From Amphiduros pacificus (lineage: Eukaryota; Annelida; Polychaeta; Phyllodocida; Hesionidae): a stretch of 64,000 nucleotides of DNA. The stretch is from NCBI GenBank assembly GCA_949316495.1, contig OX439005.1, forward strand, positions 40,546,682-40,610,681, read 5' to 3'. The notes under the pieces are model-generated. The model was not told the DNA's origin, ran no database searches, and worked only from the letters and a program-made list of their open reading frames with translations. This document shows positions 56,101-64,000 of this stretch, piece after piece (the first letter of the stretch is position 1; every line of letters starts with the position of its first letter). The position numbers were made by a program, and so were the translations under genes.

Positions 56101-59100
56101 ACAAAGCATATTATGGTAATATGTTTAGTTAAGGTATTGTTTCTGACTAAAATGATCAGAATTAGACAGTTTCAGATTATGTTTCTGACTGAATTTTGAT
56201 GAAAATGATCAAAAATTATGTTTGGCTGATGAAAGGTTGGAATTTATTTAAGGTTTCTGTTTTCAGACTGAACTTGGGTGAACATGATAGAGTTTGTTTT
56301 GTTGCAATGATGGGAGCTCCCACGATTCTGATAGAGAGGGTGCCAAATGGCAGAGAGTCCGTCCTGGCCGTGGAATGCATCCAGAACCTCCACTCCTGCG
56401 ACCAGATCACTGACGGAAGCCCGTTCTCAGATGGTAATGTCACAGGCCCAATATCAACACTTTGACTCTCTGATTTATTGACCTTGCTGGCTCAAGGTTA
56501 GGGGGAAGCCTGCTCTCAGATGATAATGTCACAGGCTCAATATCAACACTTTGACTCCCTGATTTATTGACTTTGCTGGCTCAAGGTTAGGGGAAAGCCT
56601 GCTCTAAGATGGTTATGTCACAGGGCTCAATATCAACACTTTGACTCAAGGTTAGGGGGAGAATGTTCCAGGACCCCTCCCACATGAAAATATATTTAGC
56701 ACTGATACCAGATAGTGCCTGTCCATAATGCTTATAGTGGTGAATAAGTTGAACACATTGAACAACAGCTGCTGCTATCATGGCAATTGACAGCCTTCTT
56801 GAAATTTCATAATGGCATTATTCTAAGTGAAAGGGAAATGCATGCCCAGAAGAAACCTCTGAGGGTGGATTCTCCAGAGATGATTGCCATGGTTACTGAG
56901 AGGCATCTGCTTATAGCTGTGGAACAGGACATGATACTTTGAAAAATGCTTTGAGGCTAATAATTCTGCCATCTGGCAGTTTCTACTGACTTAACAATGG
57001 ACTCCAAACTGTTGATATTTTAATTATAAAAATAACAGATTGAGTTTGATATTTGCTAATTCTGAGTTCGTTTGCAAATTCAATCATTTATGTCAAAATT
57101 TAAATCTAAATCCATTAGCATTAAAAACATCAGATGCAATAATAAATCTACAATGTTCAAGTATGTTTAAACTAATTTTTGGTTGTTTGTCTTATCTTGG
57201 CAGAAGGAATTGAGGTCAAAACAGGAGATGGGATAAAATATGTGGATGACTATAAACCAAAAAACAGCAAAGAAGATCATAAAGAAGGTCTGCAGATCAA
57301 GGCCTTAATGAGTGGGGAGATTGGAGGATCTAATGCCATGGAGCCGCTCTGCACGGGAGCTATGATGGACCTACCAGTCGCTGACTGTGACTTCATGGGC
57401 AGAGCCTTCCCTGAATTACAGGTAACATATCTGATGACTTTGACCTCATGGCCGGAGTCTTCCCTGAACTACAGGTAATATGTGTGATGACTGTGAGATC
57501 ACAGTAAGAGCCTTCCCTGAACTACAGGTAACATGTCTGATGACTGTGACATCATGGCCAGAGCCTTCCCTGGACTACAGGTAAGCTGTCAGTTGACTGT
57601 GACATCATGGCCGGAGCCTTCCCTGAACTACAGGTAACATGTGTGATGACTGTGACATCACAGTAAGAGCCTTCCCTGGACTACAGGTAACATGTCTGAT
57701 GACTGTGACATCATGGCCAGAGCCTTCCCTGAACTACAGGTCACATGTGTGATGACTGTGACATCATCATTTTGCAATAATGTTGCTGCTAATGTAGATG
57801 TTGTTATCTCAAAATTGGAAATTCTGATGAGCAAAATGTTTAGAATTTTATTGTCAATTATTATGAAATTATAAATCATCATAATATCATAATGTATATT
57901 CTTTGAGCTTAATTAAAATGTGTCAATATGTTATTCAGATGACAACTAACCTGATCTATGGCATCCCTCCGTACCCAGCAGCCCTGGCAGACCACAATGG
58001 CAGACAGGCGGCCATCATCCACGCAGACTCCGCCAAACATCTGGAGAACCACTTCAGACAAGTCTGCATGGACATGGGGTTAGAGTTGCACACTGCTTTT
58101 GAATTCAATTTGAAATATGCAGAGTTATAAATGGGGGCGGGGCATTTACTGGCTTCCTACTGAACATTATCAAAAACACCACAGAGTAGATTGAGATTGT
58201 ATTGGGTAAATAATTGCAGATTTGAGATTTTATAATTTAATGATTTTAAAAATATGAATCCAAATCCAAAGGGATGTTCCAAAGTACCGGTAAAACATTC
58301 TCTATGCTCTTATACTCACTTGTGTCTACGTACCACTTGCATGTGAGTCATGGTGGGTTTATTCTATTTCTCAATAGAATTTTGATTGTTTTTCTCAGAT
58401 GTGCAGCATCATTTGTGGAGCGCCCATTGACAAAACAGGAGGTGCTAGATACCTCCATCTTGTACTCAGTCAGCCGAGCATGGAGGCTTGGTCACGCCGT
58501 GCTGCACGCCCGCGAACACAAACAGTCTCCCATAGATACAATACTGCAACATGAAGGAGGAATATTGCTCTGCACAGGAAAGGTGAACGATTCATTTTGA
58601 GTTGAAGAAAATTTCAATATGTAAAGTTATTATACTAGTAGCCATTTTTTTTAAATTCTTCCTTTTATATACTTAAGTGATGAATCTTGAAAACATAATT
58701 TCTTGGAATATCTTTTTTTCATAAATTGCACCATAACATGTAAGTAGAATTCCTTTGGTTGCTTATTCCAGATAAGTGATGTAGAGCGACGGACAACCGG
58801 TGGCTTTGCACGGGGAGACCTGAAGATGGAGGGCTTTGGCACATTCCAAGGACAACAGTTGCATGTTCAGTTCCAGAATGAGAACCTTGTGGCAAGTTCC
58901 CTCGATGCCGATGGAAAACAAAAGGTGCCTGAACAATCAGGAACTTAAATTAAAGGAGTTTAAGAATTGTGAATGCCATTTTAAGCAGTCTTATGGTGGA
59001 ATAAGTGGTGTGCTTATTTTAATATTGATTTGTGTCCTGGCTTGTTTCAGGTGTTGGCATGCACACCGGATCTGATCTCTCTTGTTGACGTGGATACGGG

Positions 59101-59293
59101 CGAGCCCATAGCAACGGAGGAGGTGAGATATGGTCTGCGTGTTGCCGTGCTAGCCATGTCTGCCGCGCCCAGACTCTGCACCCCTGCTGCCCTCGCCGTG
59201 GTGGGACCACAAGCCTTCGGATACTCGGAGGAAGAGGTCACCTTTAAACCATGTGGAGAATATGTAGAACATGATCCTGTGCCACCAAGATAA
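50102..59293 (+). CDS. Hydantoinase/oxoprolinase HyuA - DUF917 fusion enzyme
   Basis: Predicted cytosolic ATP-dependent amidase fused to a DUF917 domain (now called S-methyl-thiohydantoin desulfurase in Pfam, from memory). 18 coding exons: 50102-50270, 50932-51092, 51500-51679, 51836-52053, 52492-52574, 52735-52832, 53507-53608, 53909-54121, 54366-54476, 54629-54787, 55288-55447, 55572-55821, 56267-56433, 57204-57421, 57939-58078, 58399-58582, 58772-58924, 59051-59293. Phases all close, giving 1002 codons plus stop. The ATG follows an acceptor at 50066, so a non-coding 5' exon exists. HydA part, residues 1-540: GVDVGGTNTDAVV, IGTTHFVNAV, ADIGGTSTDVG, GLGGGSI, VGGGSVLID, NAVGAALSQVSG. DUF917 part, about 590-1000: IGAGILGTGGGGSPNIG, EIGGSNAMEPL, MGRAFPELQ, TTGGFARGDLKMEG. 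The same fusion occurs in fungi and invertebrates. Substrate unknown; a carboxamide ring such as a hydantoin or thiohydantoin is inferred. Confidence 0.92.
54726..55040 (+). repeat. Tandem duplication of exon 10 end plus donor, 69-bp unit
   Basis: The last ~62 bp of exon 10 (KVKATDAAIQAGADPDNIK) with its donor GTAAGT is followed by about four more copies, each 'aaggtcaaggccacagatgc … ccagacaa.atcaagGTAAAT'. The unit is 69 bp, or 23 codons, so the reading frame stays open through nearly three copies, up to 54912. Equivalent donor positions are 54788, 54857 and 54910. Copies 3 to 5 carry deletions or changes. Confidence 0.85.
56415..56660 (+). repeat. Tandem duplication of exon 13 end plus donor, 89-bp unit
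   Basis: The last ~20 bp of exon 13 (ggaagcccgttctcagatg) and the first ~70 bp of its intron are repeated 2.7 times with an 89-bp period. The donor is GT at 56434. The equivalent positions read AT at 56523 and GT at 56612. The unit includes 'cacaggctcaatatcaacac' and 'ggctcaaggttagggg'. Confidence 0.85.
57383..57766 (+). repeat. Seven tandem copies of exon 14 end plus splice donor, 53-bp unit
   Basis: Unit starts are 57383, 57436, 57489, 57542, 57595, 57648 and 57701, plus a partial eighth. Each unit reads 'gactgtgacatcatggccag agccttccctgaactacag' followed by GTAACA, GTAATA, GTAAGC or GTCACA and 'tgtgtgat'. The first unit is the coding exon end (DCDFMGRAFPELQ) with the true donor at 57422. 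All seven keep GT at the donor site. Use of later donors would not give an open frame matching the family. Confidence 0.95.
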
Positions 59294-59456
59294 AGTGCAA
59301 TTGTTTCCTCACAAAAAATACTTACCATTTGTATTTTATTTACATCAAACATTGTTATCATTAACCAGTCAATTGTCATCATTAAAATCGGTTGACATGC
59401 ACCTCACTTTCAATTGAAAACATAAGCATGATAAGATTGTTTATCTTACAAAATTC

Positions 59457-59462
59457 AATAAA
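59457..59462 (+). terminator. Polyadenylation signal AATAAA (hydantoinase-fusion gene)
   Basis: AATAAA about 165 bp after the stop codon in AT-rich sequence. Confidence 0.55.
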
Positions 59463-59942
59463 TTTTTGATGTCATTAACAAATAAATGGTAAGATATTTT
59501 ATCAATATACTTGACCAGTGACCAAAAGGTTTATTAAAATGACATAGTACTGTTTAATGTGATTACTGTTGATTAGGTTTAGCAGGCAATTTGAACAGTT
59601 CACATAATTATATTTTATACTGGCATGTTTTAAAATATTGAATTTATCAAATTTGAATAATCTGTTCTCTTTGCACAGATATATATTTCTATACTTAAAG
59701 AGTATTTTAAAGTCATGAACATCTATAACGTTTTCTCAAATCAACTGTCGTTTGTATGTATACATATGTAGAATTACCGTAACATTGTAATATTACATTA
59801 TTGATCCCAGTAGTGACATCATCATCACCAGGGAAACCAAATAAAATCCATTCCTTCAATTCACTTTCATCAGTGATGTGTACATATGATTCCACCATTT
59901 CAAGAAAATATCCATGTTGTTCACGACCTTGAACATGTACTA

Positions 59943-62140
59943 TGAGGGTTTATTACCCTCAGCCCCTGATGTAATCAGGCTGAGGGTATTGCAGTACTCC
60001 TGGCGTGGGTATGTATGTATGTCTGTATGTATGTATGTATGTATGTATGTATGTATGTCTGTAGCGAACATCCTTGTCATCGCGATAACTCAAGAACAAA
60101 TGATGGCAGCTTCATGAAACTTGACACACATATGCATCTGGTGAAAACCTCGGACGAGTTCGATGGACGGCGACCTTGACCTATTTTTCAAGGTCACAGG
60201 AACAATTATGTGAAATCCCAAGAATCACAATAACTCAAGAACGAATAATGGTAGCTTTATAAGATTTGACACACATAAGTATCTGGTGAAGACCTCAGAA
60301 TATTTTCTATGAAACATGACCTTCACCTACTTTTCAAGGTCACAGGGACAATTATGTGAAATCATCTTGTCATCACGATAACTCCAGAACAAATGATGGC
60401 AGCTTCATGAAACTTGACACACATATGCATCTGGTGAAAACCTCAGACGAGTTCGATGGACGGCGACCTTGACGTATTTTTCAAGGTCACAGGGACAATT
60501 ATGTGAAATCCCAAGAATCACAATAACTCAAGAACGAATAATGGTAGCTTTATTAGATTTGACACACATAAGTATCTGGTGAAGACCTCAGAATTTTTTC
60601 TATGAAACATGACCTTCACCTACTTTTCAAGGTCACAGGGACAATTATGTGAAATCATCTTGTCATCGCGATAACTCGAGAACAAATGATGGCAGCTTCA
60701 TGAAACTTGACACACAAAAGCATCTGGTGAAAACCTCGAATGAGTTCGATGGATGGCGACCTTGACCTATTTTTCAAGGTCACGGACAATTATGTGAAAT
60801 CCCAAGAATCGCAATAACTCAAGAACGAATGATGGCAGCTTTATGAGATTTGACACACACAAGCATCTGGTGAAGACCTCAGAATTTTTTCTTTGAAACA
60901 TGACCTTTACCTACTTTTCAAGGTCACAGGGATAATTATGTGAAATCATCCTTGTCATCGTGATAACTCAAGAACCAATGATGGCAGCTTCATGAAACTT
61001 TACACGCATAAGCATCTGGTGAAAACCTCGGACTAGTTCGGTGGACGGCGACCTTGACCTATTTTTCAAGGTCACAGGGACAATTATGTGAAATCCCAAG
61101 AATCGCAATAACTCAAGAACGAATGATGGCAGCTTTATGAGATTTGACACACACAAGCATCTGGTGAAGACCTCAGACTTCTCTTGATGGAACATGACCT
61201 CCACCTGATTTCAAGGTCACAGGGACAATTATGTGAAATCATCCTTGTCATCGTGATAACTTAAGAACAAATGATGGCAGCTTCATGAAACTTTATACGC
61301 ATAAGCATCTTGTGAAAACCTCGGACTAGTTTGGTGGACAGCGACCTTGACCTATTTTTCAAGGTCACAGGGACAATAACGTGAAATCCCAAGAATCGCA
61401 ATAACTCAAGAACGAATGATGGCAGCTTTATGAGATTTGACACACACAAGCATCTGGTGAAGACCTCAGAATTTTTTCTTTGAAACATGACCTTCACCTA
61501 CTTTTCAAGGTCACAGGGATAATTATGTGAAATCATCCTTGTCATCGTGATAACTCAAGAACAAATGATGGCAGCTTCATGAAACTTTACACGCATAAGC
61601 ATCTGGTGAAAACCTCGGACTAGTTCGGTGGACGGCGACCTTGACCTATTTTTCAAGGTCACAGGGACAATTATGTGAAATCCCAAGAATCGCAATAACT
61701 CAAGAACGAATGATGGCAGCTTTGAGATTTGACACACACAAGCATCTGGTGAAGACCTCAGACTTCTCTTGATGGAACATGACCTTCACCTGATTTCAAG
61801 GTCACAGGGGCAATTATGTGAAATTATCCTTGTCATCGTGATAACTTAAGAACAAATGATGGCAGCTTCATGAAAATTGACACACATAAGAATCTGGGAA
61901 GACTCCAGATGAGTTTGATGGACAGTGACCTTAACCTGCTTTTCAAGGTCACAGGCCCATATCAATAATTCTAGAGTAAATGATGACAGTTTCATGATAC
62001 TTGACACACCTAAGCTATCAAAGGAAGTAGATTTTATGGGTTTTTTACCCCTGCATCAATTTGCCTTGGTGCAGTGACGTTTTGTTCACAAATATTGTGT
62101 GGAGCGAATGTTGTGCAATGAGTTACCAGGGCTGAGGGTT
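59943..62140 (+). mobile_element. HINE/pearl-like element with ~293-bp dimeric tandem repeats
   Basis: The left end is a compound hairpin: TGAGGGT-ttatt-ACCCTCA overlapping ACCCTCAGCC…GGCTGAGGGT (59955-59987). A (TATG)n microsatellite follows, then six dimeric repeats of about 293 bp (starts near 60069, 60362, 60656, 60947, 61240, 61534) and a partial at 61827. The right end carries the matching GGCTGAGGGT at 62130-62139. Each dimer consists of two related ~147-bp halves built on 'ataactcaagaac.aatgat', 'catctggtgaa.acctc' and 'tttttcaaggtcacaggga'. There is no coding frame. The layout resembles non-autonomous Helentron-type (HINE) elements of bivalves. Confidence 0.75.
60010..60063. repeat. 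(TATG)n microsatellite with TGTC interruptions
   Basis: About 13 tetranucleotide units within the element above, directly before its tandem repeats. Confidence 0.95.
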
Positions 62141-62616
62141 GATGCATCTCTGATGCCTATGTTTAAATGAGATATGGGTGTTGTGACTTGTTGAATTCCA
62201 AATTTTACGTATTGTTAAAATCATGCATATATACTGTTTCAAGTATCTCAGCAAAGCAAAGACAATATGTGATATATAAGGCCAAAAAAATTGTTATGTT
62301 TGCACTTTCTCTGCATATCCTCAAACCTAACTCAACCCCCCCCCCCCCCAACACAAAACATTTCATGGAATTTCCAAAATATTGCATTAAAACTGTTTTA
62401 TTGACAAATATTTTCAGTTGCACAATAAGACCTCAATAAATTCAGCTTAAATTTCATGCAGTTGGTTGAAGTTTGACTTGACAACAATTTTTTAAAATCT
62501 TTCAGCCTACCTTAAATTTGTTGAAATGCAAGTACAAACACATTTATTTTTGCTCAAACAATTGCTTAGTATAACATTGCAGTAGAACATTTCACAGCAT
62601 ATTATTCAAAAGTATG

Positions 62617-62760
62617 ATTGTGGGTTACCTTTTTTTTAATGATTGTATTTTAGAAAGCTTTTTGTTCACTTCTGGTTTTTTGGTGCATTTCCAGTATGTT
62701 GTTTTCAATGGGGCAATACATTTTAAACAACTGGGCAGGTTTTGAGAATGTGGACCCTCA
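62617..62760 (+). repeat. Dispersed repeat, second copy (first 14195-14325)
   Basis: Direct copy of 14195-14325 sharing 'taatgattg.attttag' and 'gttgttttcaatggggca'. The family is unidentified. Confidence 0.6.
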
Positions 62761-63184
62761 ATCCTGCCTATTTTGTTGATATTCTGTGATACACACTTAT
62801 TTAATTTCCACATAAATGTTTGCCATGATCACCATGTGTGCCATATTTTGACATACACATCTGTTTGTATACTCCTGCATAATTTGAAATCAATCGCGAT
62901 GTTAAAAAAAAGTAGTCAGATCGATTACTTCTGTTTAGCAGAGTGGAAATCAAATTGCTGCAGTAAATTTATAAATTTACTCTAACATAAATGTGTGGTT
63001 AATAAATGTTATTCAATTGACAGAAATGTATTTCAATAAATAAAAATGCTTATGCTTAAAATGATATATAAAAAGATTTCCCTGGATGGCTATTCATTAT
63101 TGAGCTATACTGATAATTTCTTTTTTGTAATGTTTTTGAACATTTATTGGAAACTGCTTTATAATTGATCATTTAAATCTTTTC

Positions 63185-63400
63185 AAGAGCAGACATGAGC
63201 AGATAATAATTTTGACCATTCAAAAGGCATGTTGCATATTGAATCTGGTCTGACCTTGTTTTCTCAATTCTCATTGGTGAATACTTATCACTTTATTTAA
63301 AATGGCAGCCTCTAGCTATTAGATTTCTGAAAAATAAGTCATAAAAAATGGAAACAATGCTCAAACAAATGGAAAGAGTTGATCTCCAGAAAAACCCATG
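63185..63400 (+). repeat. Dispersed repeat related to 29420-29640
   Basis: Shares 'gagcaga..tgagcagat.at.attttgacca', 'aaaatggcagcctc' and 'tagctattagattt' with 29420-29640, and in inverse with 27037-27165. Non-coding. Confidence 0.7.
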
Positions 63401-63981
63401 CTTACTAATTGTTAAGAACTCCAATCTAGTTTCAAAGATCAAGATTGACAGACAGAATGACAAAAACCCACCCCAAACACTGAAGAAAACCTGATAACCC
63501 ACAAAAAATACATGCTGCAGATTGAGTGTGATAAGTAATAATGATAATTACGAGTTAATTTTCTGATATAATAGTGCACAATGATGCACATTTTATTTCA
63601 AGAAAAACATCACAGTACATACTAATAACAGTGTGGTGAATTTTGTTATCAAATGTACATTTTTATGTACAACAATTGTCTCAAACCTTATTTTTTGAAG
63701 ACATCAAGCACTCTGATAACACATTTTCCATTCCAAGAAACCCTGTAATTAAACATTGGCGGAGGGGTTCAGATTTATTTAAGACCATTTATGGGTCCAA
63801 ACAAAAGTAAATAATAAATTAGCTTTGGCTCATAATTGCACACTATCAAGGTCTTTGCAAATCAAATATGTTTTTTGTGAACTTTGGGGGGCAAGTAGAT
63901 TTGGCCATATTTATCACTTACCGGTATGCGAGTGATAAAAGTTAAAATATGCAGTGTAATTCTCATTGCTCCAGTAGGCCA

Positions 63982-63997
63982 TGCTGCCACCTGGTGT
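63982..63997 (-). promoter_or_regulatory. CTCF-like motif (15 of 16)
   Basis: On the minus strand ACACCAGGTGGCAGCA matches CCASYAGRKGGCRSYR except for the first base. Confidence 0.4.
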
Positions 63998-64000
63998 TTT

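Larger units (their letters stand above)
62141..64000. other. Intergenic, repeat-bearing right end of window
   Basis: No gene recognised. It contains a poly-C run near 62337-62349, dispersed repeats at 62617-62760 and 63185-63400, and a CTCF-like motif at the extreme right edge. Confidence 0.65.

Noticed and set aside
57383-57766. CRISPR-like regular array
   Set aside because: Units are contiguous without unique spacers and derive from an exon end; this is an animal genome.
60968-61737. Three similar minus-strand frames (…LPSFVLELLRFLGFH…)
   Set aside because: Translations of the ~293-bp tandem repeat; no start context and no domain.

Overview
This window is AT-rich, intron-dense animal nuclear DNA. 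It holds five protein-coding genes with canonical GT-AG introns, one selenocysteine tRNA gene and many transposon fossils. Gene content excludes bacteria, fungi and plants: AHSA1, the sperm CatSper gamma subunit, and both DMAC2 and DMAC2L. The repeat content suggests a marine invertebrate, most likely a mollusc or another lophotrochozoan. The clues are a tRNA-derived SINE with an (AAAC)n tail, arrays of ~150 and ~345 bp repeats next to tetranucleotide microsatellites (like the bivalve 'pearl'/HINE elements), and many TIR-bearing MITEs. The species assignment is inference only.

Layout. (1) 334-2638, minus: first three coding exons of AHSA1, the Hsp90 co-chaperone; the rest lies off the left edge. 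Two perfect heat-shock elements sit just upstream of its start. (2) 2639-5464: divergent intergenic region with a large inverted repeat, one arm split by a SINE with a perfect 15-bp target duplication. (3) 5465-31127, plus: CATSPERG, reconstructed here as 25 exons whose phases all close, giving 1515 codons. Its introns carry two Tc1/mariner-type MITEs, a lone LINE ORF1, a LINE 3' end and a ~345-bp satellite. Its last exon adds a long cytoplasmic tail with a 9-residue repeat. (4) 32116-37459, minus: DMAC2L in 4 exons. Its third intron holds two TTAA-flanked MITEs and a complete tRNA-Sec gene. (5) 37.5-45 kb: a repeat-rich interval with TIR elements, a LINE 3' end and a broken Ty3/gypsy copy nested inside one of the TIR elements. 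(6) 45082-46925, plus: DMAC2 (first exon not found), paralogous to DMAC2L with the same intron phases. (7) 50102-59293, plus: a hydantoinase/oxoprolinase-DUF917 fusion enzyme in 18 coding exons (1002 aa). (8) 59.3-64 kb: intergenic, dominated by a 2.2-kb hairpin-bounded element made of ~293-bp dimeric repeats.

Functional themes. DMAC2L and DMAC2 belong to a small leucine-rich-repeat family of mitochondrial assembly factors, and here they lie head to head as an apparent ancient inverted duplication. AHSA1 and CATSPERG are divergent neighbours with no obvious shared function. CATSPERG and DMAC2L converge tail to tail with 989 bp between stop codons.

Most unusual signal. Four introns in two unrelated genes begin with tandem arrays whose unit contains the 3' end of the preceding exon plus its 5' splice site (7960-8215, 54726-55040, 56415-56660, 57383-57766). 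In one array seven copies of a 53-bp unit each retain a GT at the donor position. This recurrent duplication of splice donors is not explained by any standard feature type.
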